The notes under the pieces are model-generated. The model saw only the letters and a program-made list of their open reading frames with translations. It was not told the origin of the DNA and ran no database searches. 64,000 bases of DNA, from the NCBI GenBank assembly GCA_964596125.1, contig CAZQRP010000014.1, positions 1 through 64,000 on the forward strand. Direction: 5' to 3'. Shown here in pieces: positions 27,405-35,690 of the stretch. The position numbers were made by a program, and so were the translations under genes. Each line of letters begins with the position of its first letter. Position 1 is the stretch's first letter. The DNA is from CAZQRP01 sp964596125 (GTDB lineage Bacteria; Chloroflexota; Dehalococcoidia; GIF9; UBA5629).

Positions 27405-28070
27405 TTAACCGGAGACCGGCACTGATGAAGTTCGCGGCAGTGGTCGATTCCGTTCAGGGGACCCGTCCTGGAACAGGTCCTGCCCGGAGACTGGCAGTGG
27501 TGAAGTACGCGGCAGCGATGTCTCGGTAATCAACGGTTTTTGATTCTGCGGCAGAGCAGGGCGATTGGGTGGGGCACTACCTGGAGGTGGAGTAGTACCA
27601 GGGGGTTGAGTAAGACGGCGGGGTGGATTGGTGCTATGAGGTGGAGTACCATAGTAAGGCGGCTTAACATGATGAGGTGGACGGGGATGATGGCGAGGAG
27701 TAACACGATGAGGTGGGGGTGTACAGGTTGGAGGACGTGGCAGAAAGCGAGTTGTGGGTATGCAAGGCTGTACCGGTATTATTTCAACAACGGCAGGTTT
27801 ACAAGTCTTGGCTTCAACTTCACTGGCCGTCTTCATTTCTTCTTGCACCTGATATTGAATGAATTTTTGTTGCTCCAGTGCCTCGGAGAGAGACCTTTTC
27901 GTTGAAGCCAGCTCCTGTTGTGTGGCAGACAATGAGGTCTTAAGGGTTTCTACCTCGGCTTGCAGCCTGTAGAGTTCCTGGTTTTGTGCAGCGGGAGCAC
28001 AGCTTACCGCGCTCCCCGTCATTATGACTATGGCCAGCAGTACGCCGAAAAGCGATACATATCTATACAT
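27405..28070 (-). CDS. lipoprotein with coiled coil and Pro/His-rich tail
   Basis: This 221-residue protein has a signal peptide with lipobox ending AVSC (Cys24) and a coiled coil (residues about 30-75: ELYRLQAEVETLKTSL and on). A long Pro/His/Thr-rich low-complexity region follows (PRHHPRPPHHVKPPYYGTPP). The C-terminus carries a repeated unit LPRTSPLPVSG and LPRTSSVPVSG separated by about 16 residues. It is probably anchored to the outer face of the membrane with an extended wall-spanning tail; the His-rich part could bind metal. No homologous family is recognised. Low complexity makes the composition unlike its neighbours. Confidence 0.6.
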   Translation of the reverse strand: MYRYVSLFGVLLAIVIMTGSAVSCAPAAQNQELYRLQAEVETLKTSLSATQQELASTKRSLSEALEQQKFIQYQVQEEMKTASEVEAKTCKPAVVEIIPVQPCIPTTRFLPRPPTCTPPPHRVTPRHHPRPPHHVKPPYYGTPPHSTNPPRRLTQPPGTTPPPGSAPPNRPALPQNQKPLITETSLPRTSPLPVSGQDLFQDGSPERNRPLPRTSSVPVSG

Positions 28071-28288
28071 TTTCCGCCTCCCCTTTTTTGTGTAGTATAC
28101 AACTCTCTAAGGGAATGTCAATATGATTGACAAAGTCGCAAACGAGGATTATAGTTGAGCATGGTTGCCGGAGTAAAAAGCGCAGTGTCCGGAGATAGGC
28201 AGGGGTCCGGTAACACAGCGGGCACTTGTCTGTGAACATATTCCTGTGTGGATAGGACAGCAGAGTACAATTGACAAAGGGGGAAGCA

Positions 28289-29767
28289 ATGGTTAAGAAA
28301 GAAGCCGGCAGGCAGGATAGAGAAGCCGATGTAGTAATTGTGGGTTATGGCGGCGCCGGTGCTACAGCCGCAATCTGTGCCCATGACAGGGGGGCAAGGG
28401 TCATAATTCTGGAGAAAATGCCGGCAGGCGGCGGTAATACGCGTATTGCCGCCGGCGTGATAATGGGGGCAACGGCCATCGCGGACGCTGTGAGCTATGT
28501 CACGGCGCTCTGCGCCGGGACTACCGGGCGGGAGCTGGTAGAGACATTTGTCCGGGAGTCCGTTAAGAATAAGGACTGGATCGAGTCAATCGGTGGCGAG
28601 GTTGAACCCCGTGTCCCGGGCGGTGACATTTTTTATCCCGTAATCCGGGTCCCGTGCTGGCCGAATATCCCCGGCAGCGATGCCCTCTCGTGGTACGGCA
28701 TCAAGCGCAGCAAGGGTAAAGGCAAGGAAGGCCTGCTTTTCGGAGGGGAACTGTGGCAGCTCCTGTCAACAAATGTGGAGAGGAGGGGGATTAGCGTCAT
28801 GACCGGCACCCGTGCCAGAGAGCTGGTCATGAACGAGCAAGGAGAAGTTACCGGTATCATAGCGGAAATGGAGGGTGATACGGTTACAGTCGTTGCGAAA
28901 AAGGCTGTCGTCCTGGCCTGCGGCGGCTTTGCCTACAACGAGGCTATGAAGCAGGCGTTTTTACTTTCCAGACCCTTTTATGCCCTGGGAAGTCCCGGCA
29001 ATACCGGCGATGGTATTATAATGGCAGAAAAGGCCGGGGCTGCGTTATGGCATATGCCGGCCGTTGCCGCTCCTCTCGGCTTCAAGGCTCCCGAATATGG
29101 GGCCGCCTTTCATATAATGATGCGCAGCGAAAGACATATATATGTTGATGAAGACGGCAGGCGGTTTGTTGATGAAGCCGGCGTGGAGATGCATAACATG
29201 GGGCTGCTGGTGTCATTCTTTGACCTTGACCGCTCCTGTTTCCCACGTCTGCCATCCTATGCTGTCTTTGATGAGGTTGCCAGACGGAAGGGACCGCTGG
29301 CAAGGGAGATCAATGAGAGTGCTGAATACAAATGGAGTCCGGACAACTCCAGAGAGATAGACAGGGGGTGGATACGTCAGGGTGAAACACTGCGTACGCT
29401 CGCCGGGAAGATATCGGTGGACGGAGCAAGCCTGGAGAATACGGTCGCCAGATATAACGAGTTCTGCAAGGCCGGCAGGGACGCTGACTTCGGCAGGGCC
29501 AGAGAAAGCCTCGGGCCGATTGAACAGCCTCCTTACTACGCTATTGCGCTCTGGCCCTGCCTGCTGAACACGCAGGGCGGACCGCGCCGGGACAAAGACT
29601 CGAGAGTGGTAAACTACGACAGTAAGCCCATTCCCCGGTTGTATTCGGCCGGTGAACTGGGGTCTCTCTGGGGGTTTTTATATGAAGGCGGCGGCAATCT
29701 GGCGGAATGTCTTGTTTCCGGGCGTATCGCCGGACAAAACGCTGCCGCAGAAGAACCATGGCACTAG
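28289..29767 (+). CDS. FAD-dependent reductase/dehydrogenase (fumarate reductase flavoprotein / ketosteroid dehydrogenase type)
   Basis: This roughly 492-residue soluble flavoprotein has an N-terminal dinucleotide-binding motif VVIVGYGGAGATAAICAHDRG, the FAD_binding_2 segment GGGNTRIAAGVIMGA and the C-terminal PIPRLYSAGELGSLWGFLYEGGGNLAECLVSGRIAG of the FrdA/flavocytochrome-c class. There is no haem motif, FMN-attachment domain or signal peptide. ATG 28289 follows AAGGGGGA; the TTG at 28271 precedes the Shine-Dalgarno sequence and is unlikely. Its position next to CoA-ester genes suggests reduction of an enoyl-type or cyclic intermediate, but the substrate is not known. Confidence 0.86.
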   Translation: MVKKEAGRQDREADVVIVGYGGAGATAAICAHDRGARVIILEKMPAGGGNTRIAAGVIMGATAIADAVSYVTALCAGTTGRELVETFVRESVKNKDWIESIGGEVEPRVPGGDIFYPVIRVPCWPNIPGSDALSWYGIKRSKGKGKEGLLFGGELWQLLSTNVERRGISVMTGTRARELVMNEQGEVTGIIAEMEGDTVTVVAKKAVVLACGGFAYNEAMKQAFLLSRPFYALGSPGNTGDGIIMAEKAGAALWHMPAVAAPLGFKAPEYGAAFHIMMRSERHIYVDEDGRRFVDEAGVEMHNMGLLVSFFDLDRSCFPRLPSYAVFDEVARRKGPLAREINESAEYKWSPDNSREIDRGWIRQGETLRTLAGKISVDGASLENTVARYNEFCKAGRDADFGRARESLGPIEQPPYYAIALWPCLLNTQGGPRRDKDSRVVNYDSKPIPRLYSAGELGSLWGFLYEGGGNLAECLVSGRIAGQNAAAEEPWH

Positions 29768-30460
29768 CTGCTTTAGGAAGCGGGGGTAGGGAACATATTA
29801 GACGGAAATAATGAAACTGTCGGGGAATCCAATATCAGCTACCAGGACTATCTAAGCAGGGCATAAATGATCTGCCTTTATCTTTTTTCCGCTAAGTATA
29901 CTTTCCGAGATCCCTCCTAAGCTCAGAAAACCAAGTAGCCGTTGGTTTGTGAAACTTAATAAATGTTTTTACGCTAAAAGTCATTATGGGACAATCGAGC
30001 TTATAGACAACTCTAATGTATAAGTATCTTCAGCCTAATGTATTGAAGTCACAACACGCCAGGTTCTCACCTGTAGCAAATCTTGATCTGTATAAGCATT
30101 GAAAATATATATTTATCTAAATACGACAAAATAAATGAACTTTTTGATTTTTGTGCAAACATAATACGGCTCAGTTTGGGCTGGACAGTCCTGAAAATGG
30201 CACTTTGGAAAAGGTCCTGTTATATCATGAATATCATAAGGCATATAGGGTTATCTATATTATCCCTGAGTATCCGAATTTTAACAAAGTAATAGGGCGA
30301 AATGTAGAATAGGTACCATTTCCCCGGACTTCGTGTTTGCGAGTATGAAATCTTGATTATATAATGTAAACCACGAAAATAAACCTGAAGTCGCCTGGTC
30401 TAAAGGAAATACTTATCTGGTTCCTGGGCCATGTTCTAAATTAACCGTACCCTATTTATC
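29768..30460. other. intergenic region, AT-rich, no gene supported
   Basis: This region of 693 bases marks the change from GC-rich coding sequence to an AT-rich accessory stretch. A 69-codon open frame at 30083-30292 has no Shine-Dalgarno sequence and no protein-like pattern. I see no RNA gene, repeat or terminator. Confidence 0.4.
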
Positions 30461-32149
30461 ATGGATATAAGGTTTATCTTGAAATTGTCTTGCCTCGTCC
30501 TGTTTATTTCCGCTCTCTTTGTCATCCCAAGTTGCGCTCAGCCACTTATGCCTTCACCTACAGAGGAAGTCCCACCCGTTGAAGAAGAAACGAATGAAGC
30601 AAACGAAGCACCAGTAGTATCCAATATGGAAGTTCAGCAAAAAAGCGGTATGCTTAATCACGATGAGACATGGTCAGGAAATATTCTGGTCGTTAATACC
30701 GTCGTAGTACCATCGGGAACTACTTTGACTATCGAACCGGGCTCCACCATCAAATTTAAATACGATAGGGATTATAAAACTTTTAATAAGGAGGGCTTGG
30801 TAATACGGGGGGGTACAATCAAGGGAATAGGAACAAGAGACAATATGATCTGGTTTACTTCAGCTGCTGAAGACCCTATTAACGGCGACTGGTTGGGGAT
30901 TTCCATATTCAATTCAAGAGATAGCGAGTTTAAGTATGTGGTTGTTGAGTTTGCTGAATTGGGTATACAACAGTTTGATTCAGAAGTATCTATTTCAAAT
31001 TCAATAATAAGATGGAATAATACAGAAGGATTATATGCAGAAAGGTCAAAACCAATTATTGAATATAACAGACTTTATTCTAATGGATATCACGAGATCG
31101 CTTTAGAACAATATAATGAAGTTGAAATTAGGAACAATATATTTCACGATGGATTTTGCGCGATTCATAATGAAAAAACGATATCACATATCGAAGGAAA
31201 CTACTTTAATAACTATAAGCACGCTGCAATAACAGCGGGAATGGATTCAAAATTAAAGATAATACGGAATAAATTTCAGAATATCTCTACCAATTCACCT
31301 TATGATATTGATACTGGTGCGACTGCAATAGTTGAGGCTAATGATTTTGGAGAAGGGGAAGTTACTATTCCCGATTTAGATTTCCCGGAGATTACAAATT
31401 TTAAGTTAGAGTATTTACCCGGTGATCCCGAAGATAAATACCCTTATATTTACGATAATGAAGATGAAACCAGAAGAGTTATAAAAAGAATCGGTGAAGG
31501 GCTCAGGTTTGGATGGGCATTAGAATACGTGAATGGTTATTTATACAGATTTAGTTTGGGTAACGGGGAAATTGGGAAATCACTGGATTTTATTAAAATT
31601 AATCCGAAAAACGGCGAATATACTAAATATGGTAATGACGTGATAATGAATCCACGCGGTCTTGCTCACGATGGTGATTTTTTCTTTGTTAATGATTTCA
31701 GCCTGTTAAAAATATTTAAATTTAAGCTGGATAATAATCGTGTAGTTATCTACGATTCATTTGATATCCCGGAAAAGGGAAAGGGTGGTACTATGGGACT
31801 GACTACCGATGGAGATATTCTATATTTAAAAAGTAGAGACGGTTCTAAACTCTATAAGCTTGATAAATCGGGAAATCTAGTGGGTGAGATATACTTTCAG
31901 AATACAATTCGTTTTGATAGCGATATTGTCTGGACTGGACATTATTTCTGGGCAAGCGGTGGATGTGAAAAGGGTATTGGCAAATTTACAGCAGACGGGC
32001 GTCTTATTGGCGAAATCTATTATCCTGCAAAAAGTCCATGGGCACTGGCATGGGATGGAGAATGTTTATGGACGATACAAAGGACTTGTGAAATGTGGGA
32101 TGATCCAAAGATATATCGGATAGAGATTCTAGACGATTCGCTAAATTAG
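30461..32149 (+). CDS. secreted lipoprotein with parallel beta-helix and beta-propeller-like parts
   Basis: This 562-residue protein has a signal peptide and lipobox ending IPSC (Cys25), then a Pro/Glu-rich linker. The linker is followed by a right-handed beta-helix region from about residue 70 to 290, with successive turns such as VSISNSIIRWNNTEGLYAE, NRLYSNGYHEIALE and NNIFHDGFCAIHNE. The C-terminal third has WD/NHL-like strands (GLAHDGDFFFVNDFSLLKIFKF and WALAWDGECLWTIQR), suggesting a propeller. It is probably exposed on the cell surface and may bind polysaccharide. The gene is markedly AT-rich compared with 22-30 kb, a sign of transfer. The specific function is unknown. Confidence 0.7.
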   Translation: MDIRFILKLSCLVLFISALFVIPSCAQPLMPSPTEEVPPVEEETNEANEAPVVSNMEVQQKSGMLNHDETWSGNILVVNTVVVPSGTTLTIEPGSTIKFKYDRDYKTFNKEGLVIRGGTIKGIGTRDNMIWFTSAAEDPINGDWLGISIFNSRDSEFKYVVVEFAELGIQQFDSEVSISNSIIRWNNTEGLYAERSKPIIEYNRLYSNGYHEIALEQYNEVEIRNNIFHDGFCAIHNEKTISHIEGNYFNNYKHAAITAGMDSKLKIIRNKFQNISTNSPYDIDTGATAIVEANDFGEGEVTIPDLDFPEITNFKLEYLPGDPEDKYPYIYDNEDETRRVIKRIGEGLRFGWALEYVNGYLYRFSLGNGEIGKSLDFIKINPKNGEYTKYGNDVIMNPRGLAHDGDFFFVNDFSLLKIFKFKLDNNRVVIYDSFDIPEKGKGGTMGLTTDGDILYLKSRDGSKLYKLDKSGNLVGEIYFQNTIRFDSDIVWTGHYFWASGGCEKGIGKFTADGRLIGEIYYPAKSPWALAWDGECLWTIQRTCEMWDDPKIYRIEILDDSLN

Positions 32150-32344
32150 AAATTTAACACACTATACATCCAACATTTGGGCGGATTGTTACCCATTATA
32201 GCTAAGACTATATATATTTCTGGTACTCAGAATAGATCCCGCGTGAACAATAATACGTCGTAATGTGTTGAAGATAGTGTTCCACAGATTTATGCTACAA
32301 TTTCTCAATTGTAATAGAAGAGATCAGCTAACAATTAGCTCACC

Positions 32345-32701
32345 ATGACCAATTCTCAATCTTCCTGATACGGCAGACATTTTTTCTATGGCTACATTGT
32401 GGGTGCAGCCGCTTTGTTGATTACTATATTGAACTATTGTGCGGTTGTTTTTGGTGTCGGTTCTGGCGGTACGGCACCGACCGAGTCAACCGTAACCGCT
32501 GAATTATTTGGGATAAAATCGCATGGTTCTATATCCGGAATTATCAGCGCTGGCTTTGTATTAGGGGACGCCCTTGGTCCATTCGTAACCGGATTTTTGT
32601 TTGATGTTGCCGGAAACTATCAAATGGCTTTCGTAGTTTGCGCAGTTGTCGGCACTCTGGGTCTCTTATTTTCTATATCGCTCAAACCAGTATTAAGATA
32701 A
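32345..32701 (+). pseudogene. internally deleted MFS transporter remnant (MCT/OFA-like)
   Basis: An ATG at 32345 opens a frame that is stopped by TGA at 32366-32368 and then continues in the same frame to 32701. After the stop, HFFYGYIVGAAALLITILNYC looks like membrane segment 1 of a major-facilitator carrier. It runs directly into FGIKSHGSISGIISAGFVLG and ALGPFVTGFLFDVAGNYQMAF, which resemble segments 10-12. Hence both ends of the gene survive and the middle (about 250 codons) is lost. A functional 100-residue product from the GTG at 32399 is unlikely. Confidence 0.65.
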
Positions 32702-32918
32702 AATAATAGTATTCAGGTGTAATTTTGTTAATGACAGTTTCAACTAACCTAAGCACGTTAACCTATCTCAGCTTTCGTAACGTATTAAAAACTATTCATA
32801 TCGGGCCGATTCCAGCTTCAAGAAAGCCATGAAATCGTTAAAATTGGCAACCTGACGTTTAACCGGGGTAGCAGGACACCAGGGCAATCGGCACCCTGAA
32901 TTTATTATTTCTTTTAAA

Positions 32919-32986
32919 TAGAGACCGGTGCACTCTTTCGGGCTCATGGCCCGGAGGTCGTTGGTTCAAATCCGCCCCCGCTACCA
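32919..32986 (+). pseudogene. tRNA-Met(CAT)-like 3' fragment, D-arm to CCA
   Basis: From the D-arm onward the sequence folds as a tRNA: an anticodon stem around loop CTCATGG (anticodon CAT), variable AGGTC, a T-loop TTCAAAT with a weakened stem, and the 3' end GCTACCA. The 5' acceptor strand that should pair with CCCCCGC is missing. It resembles the 3' part of an initiator tRNA and is probably an integration scar, with a terminator right behind it. Confidence 0.6.
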
Positions 32987-32996
32987 ATGATTATTA

Positions 32997-33024
32997 GGGG
33001 AAGCAGATATGCTTCCCCTTTATT
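32997..33024 (+). terminator. intrinsic terminator after the tRNA-Met-like fragment
   Basis: A perfect 9-bp stem GGGGAAGCA / TGCTTCCCC with loop GATA is followed by TTTATTT. It lies 10 bases behind the CCA of the tRNA fragment. Confidence 0.8.
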
Positions 33025-33066
33025 TACCTTATTAGCTTTCTCCCTTTAGTCGCCTTCTTCAATATG

Positions 33067-33090
33067 TTAGAATGCAACTTAGAATGCAAC
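33067..33090 (+). repeat. tandem 12-base repeat
   Basis: TTAGAATGCAAC occurs twice in direct succession (33067-33078 and 33079-33090), between the two tRNA-end fragments. Similar short iterated sites beside tRNA ends can be recombinase arm sites; that reading is inference. Confidence 0.6.
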
Positions 33091-33109
33091 AGGAAACAGG
33101 AGGCTCGTG

Positions 33110-33292
33110 ATGACGAGAGAACAATCACGAAATGTTGAAGATTTGAGAAAGGATATTGTTGTGCAGATAGCTGAATTGTCCAGGTTACTTGGGATGATTC
33201 CCGGCGATGATGCTACGGTTCGTGATGCTAGAGATTCATTCTTAAAACTGTCTATCTTAATCGGTAAAGCGTTAGATATTCAGTTGCCTTAG
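33110..33292 (+). CDS. small helical protein, unknown function
   Basis: This 60-residue product starts at ATG 33110, 6 bases behind a perfect AGGAGG; a GTG at 33107 is too close. The sequence is predicted helical with an acidic/basic amphipathic pattern (DLRKDIVVQIAELSRLLG). The whole gene lies between the two tRNA-Met-like 3' ends, so it is likely cargo of a tiny inserted segment. I do not recognise a family. Confidence 0.55.
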   Translation: MTREQSRNVEDLRKDIVVQIAELSRLLGMIPGDDATVRDARDSFLKLSILIGKALDIQLP

Positions 33293-33326
33293 AGCGTTCC
33301 TGTCAACCTGTCCCGTTATTTGTCCC

Positions 33327-33349
33327 TTCGAATCCAACCCCCGCTACCA
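33327..33349 (+). repeat. second tRNA 3'-end fragment (T-loop to CCA)
   Basis: TTCGAATCC...CCCCCGCTACCA matches the last 23 bases of the fragment ending at 32986 with few differences (T-loop TTCGAAT instead of TTCAAAT). With that copy it brackets a 363-base segment as direct repeats, like attL/attR of an element inserted at a tRNA 3' end. Confidence 0.6.
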
Positions 33350-33359
33350 ACGAGAAATT

Positions 33360-33396
33360 AGGCCCGGAGTATTTAGCTTCGGGCCTTTTCTTTTTT
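33360..33396 (+). terminator. intrinsic terminator after the second tRNA end
   Basis: A 10-bp stem AGGCCCGGAG / CTTCGGGCCT (one G-T pair) with a 7-base loop is followed by TTTCTTTTTT. Like the first copy, it lies just behind the CCA end, as expected for a terminator that once served a tRNA gene. Confidence 0.8.
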
Positions 33397-33437
33397 ACTA
33401 CCATATTAGTTTATAATGATCCAAGAGGCTCATATCA

Positions 33438-34229
33438 TTGGATAAATTTACTAAATCCAACTTTCTTAAAATGAGTAAAGAAGTTTTAGACTATCAGCTT
33501 AAAACCCTATACCCTATTAAAATCCAAGATGATGTAATTCGCACCAACCTTATATTCCTTAATCATGATCGTAATTTTTCTACATTTCTAACTGTGAAAT
33601 ATTTGGCCGAACATGAAAGAGTAGCAGATATTTTCACCCTCGCAAGGTCAATGTTCGAATCCATAATAACAATGGGTTTACTTGCCCAAAAAACAGTCAC
33701 AGATGACATTGAAAGATATCAAGAATTCCAATATGTAGAAATATGCAAAACATATGAACACCTAAAAAGGCTTGGATTTGAAAATCTCAGTGGTGTATCT
33801 ACTTCAGAGGCAGAACTTATTGCGGAAAAACGGAAAAGTTATACTACTAAATGGGGCAGAAGCATAGTTTCTTGGACAGGCAAATCTTTAGAAGAAAATG
33901 TTAGATCAGTTGATAGTTTTTATCCCCCAACATGCAATGAGAGCCATTTTTATGAATATTTATACTGCCAAGTATATCGAAAGGGGTCTCAATCATCTCA
34001 TTCAAGTTATGCAGGATTATCAAAAGGAATACTCATCGAAAAATTTAGTATTTCAGGAATACCTAGTACTTTCCAAAGATTTATGACAGATGAAAACCAT
34101 CTAATTTTTTCTTGCTTCCATTCTATAATTGTTTTTATTAGCTCGATAAGATTTCTTGGATACATTCTTGGTAAAGATGAGATAGAAAGCTATTTTCAAA
34201 AAATCGCTAGATACATTATTTCTGAATGA
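33438..34229 (+). CDS. DUF5677-like protein
   Basis: This 263-residue soluble, mainly helical protein has the pattern of the DUF5677 family: LARSMFESIITMGLLAQ with a following YQEFQYVEICKTYEHLK, and a later SQSSHSSYAGLSKG. The family is common in mobile and defence-rich regions, and its biochemical function is unknown. The apparent start is TTG 33438, with AAGAGG 9 bases upstream; a start at a later ATG (33471) is possible. The gene is AT-rich like its surroundings and follows directly behind the terminator of the tRNA fragment. Confidence 0.6.
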   Translation: MDKFTKSNFLKMSKEVLDYQLKTLYPIKIQDDVIRTNLIFLNHDRNFSTFLTVKYLAEHERVADIFTLARSMFESIITMGLLAQKTVTDDIERYQEFQYVEICKTYEHLKRLGFENLSGVSTSEAELIAEKRKSYTTKWGRSIVSWTGKSLEENVRSVDSFYPPTCNESHFYEYLYCQVYRKGSQSSHSSYAGLSKGILIEKFSISGIPSTFQRFMTDENHLIFSCFHSIIVFISSIRFLGYILGKDEIESYFQKIARYIISE

Positions 34230-34247
34230 AAAACCTTTTTCATGGTT

Positions 34248-34267
34248 GTCACCTGCCCACAGGTGAC
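34248..34267. repeat. 20-base palindrome, copy 1
   Basis: GTCACCTGCCCACAGGTGAC is a perfect inverted repeat with 8-bp arms and a 4-base loop. An identical copy lies at 34790-34809. Neither has a T-run. Confidence 0.8.
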
Positions 34268-34457
34268 CCATAGTTCAGGTATAAACCACAACGGTCACCC
34301 GTAGGCGGGTAACTCGTAGGAAAATATACGGTTACCCTGATATTGGCATGCAAGAAGGCACAAAACAAGACTAGCACCACTATTGAGGCATTTAAGTTAA
34401 TATGATATTCTTGTACCACTATACAAACAGTAAATAAATGATATTGGGGTTATTTAA

Positions 34458-34694
34458 ATGTTGTTAATATGGATAATCCTTCTCGTAATTGCTGTTATCC
34501 TTTTACTGCTTCACTGGAAAGGACCAAATGCAGTATGGGGAACAGCAACCTTGGGTATAATAGTCGGCATTATCCTCTCTATAATTAAAGGCGATTGGGC
34601 TTTCTTAGCTTATAGCTTTACAATAGGTACATTTGTAGGGACATTTTTTCAATTGCTTGGCAAATTGTCTGAGTGGTACAAGGAGCGTCATTAA
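34458..34694 (+). CDS. small two-helix membrane protein
   Basis: This 78-residue protein has a hydrophobic N-terminal helix (residues 2-20), a short polar turn KGPNA, a second hydrophobic stretch (about 27-45) and a third weaker one (about 50-66), then a charged tail KLSEWYKERH. No Shine-Dalgarno stronger than GGGG is seen before ATG 34458. It sits between the two identical palindromes. The family is not recognised; a role as an accessory or holin-like membrane protein is only possible. Confidence 0.5.
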   Translation: MLLIWIILLVIAVILLLLHWKGPNAVWGTATLGIIVGIILSIIKGDWAFLAYSFTIGTFVGTFFQLLGKLSEWYKERH

Positions 34695-34773
34695 TACCTC
34701 ATTTTTAATGCGAGTGATTCTGTATGATATTACAGTGATGTGAAAATTAATAAGATGATTTATACAATATATA

Positions 34774-34956
34774 TTATGGTTTCCTAGGAGTCACCTGCCC
34801 ACAGGTGACTAGCAGAGCAGTCTTACCCCCAACCACCCTGCCCAAAGTCCAGTAGCTCACGCCGAATATCCTCGCTTGGTTACGCTGCGTCGCCCCCGGG
34901 TTCAGTCTGGCGGCCTCGCGTATCCGCCCGTCGTGCTCATAGAGCTTAAGGCCCAA
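34774..34956 (-). CDS. possible helix-turn-helix ORF or remnant
   Basis: A 60-residue frame from a TTG at 34956 encodes IREAARLNPGATQRNQARIF followed by GVSYWTLGRVVGG, which reads as a helix-turn-helix. It is GC-rich inside an AT-rich neighbourhood, and its 3' end contains palindrome copy 2 (coding VTCGQVT). There is no Shine-Dalgarno sequence and no full domain, so it may be a fragment of a transposase or regulator. Confidence 0.3.
   Translation of the reverse strand: MGLKLYEHDGRIREAARLNPGATQRNQARIFGVSYWTLGRVVGGKTALLVTCGQVTPRKP
34790..34809. repeat. 20-base palindrome, copy 2
   Basis: This is identical to 34248-34267. The two copies frame about 520 bases containing the small membrane-protein gene, as terminal repeats or dispersed intergenic elements would. 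Confidence 0.8.
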
Positions 34957-35059
34957 TAAATCGACTTATTTATGCCACAAGGGTATTGACAAACGGATAG
35001 AAATAGTATATGTTAGAATTAGTTAACGTTAGAAATATATAACTAGTGTGGGTGATGCT

Positions 35060-35656
35060 ATGAAAACGAGGAGACTATTCTGGGGCGTAACGATTGCGGC
35101 GCTCATCATCATTATCATAACCATCTCGCTGGAGGCGTACTATGTGCTGCTGGCGCTGGCAGCCGGCGCCCTGATTTTCGGCTACCGCGAGCTGTGGTCG
35201 CTGGTACGGACCGGGAAGCTACCGCCGGTTGACGAGAGGGTACGGGAGAACATCGGCAAGTCGGTGCGGAACGGCTTTGTCTTTTTCTCCCTGGCGCTGG
35301 TATTTACCATGCTGCTGTTCACCATCAATAAAAGCCTGGCTCCTGACATGGTGCAGGTCCTGGGCGGCCTGTTGCTCTCGGGCGGAGCAGCCTACCTGAT
35401 ATCCTACGTCTACTACGACCGGGCGGGACCCGGTCTGGATGAAAGGAGGATGAGACTGATGAAGACATTTCTGATGGTAGCGGGAATATCGCTGGGCGCC
35501 TTTATCATCAGCGCGTTCCTGCACAATATACTGAGCGGTGTGCTGGGCGTGGAAGAGCCGGTGTTTTTCATCATCGCGGTCATCCTGGCACCGCTGGCAT
35601 TTGTAACCGGCATTATCGGCAGCCTGGTTATCTTTATCAGGGGACTGGTGGGGTAA
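35060..35656 (+). CDS. five- to six-helix membrane protein paired with an XRE regulator
   Basis: This roughly 198-residue protein has hydrophobic segments near residues 5-40 (two), 70-90, 100-118, 138-160 and 170-195, with a cytoplasmic loop containing RTGKLPPVDERVRENIGKSV. This layout resembles DUF2178-type partners of small XRE regulators. ATG 35060 is preferred to the GTG at 35048. The XRE gene follows 34 bases later on the same strand. A second pair of the same design lies at 37951-38564. Function unknown; membrane-linked sensing is a plausible guess. Confidence 0.65.
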   Translation: MKTRRLFWGVTIAALIIIIITISLEAYYVLLALAAGALIFGYRELWSLVRTGKLPPVDERVRENIGKSVRNGFVFFSLALVFTMLLFTINKSLAPDMVQVLGGLLLSGGAAYLISYVYYDRAGPGLDERRMRLMKTFLMVAGISLGAFIISAFLHNILSGVLGVEEPVFFIIAVILAPLAFVTGIIGSLVIFIRGLVG

Positions 35657-35690
35657 ACACACCCGGCACCGTTACAGGAAGTAGACCACG

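Noticed and set aside
30083..30292. Plus-strand frame of 69 residues
   Set aside because: No Shine-Dalgarno sequence, AT-rich chance composition, no recognisable motif.
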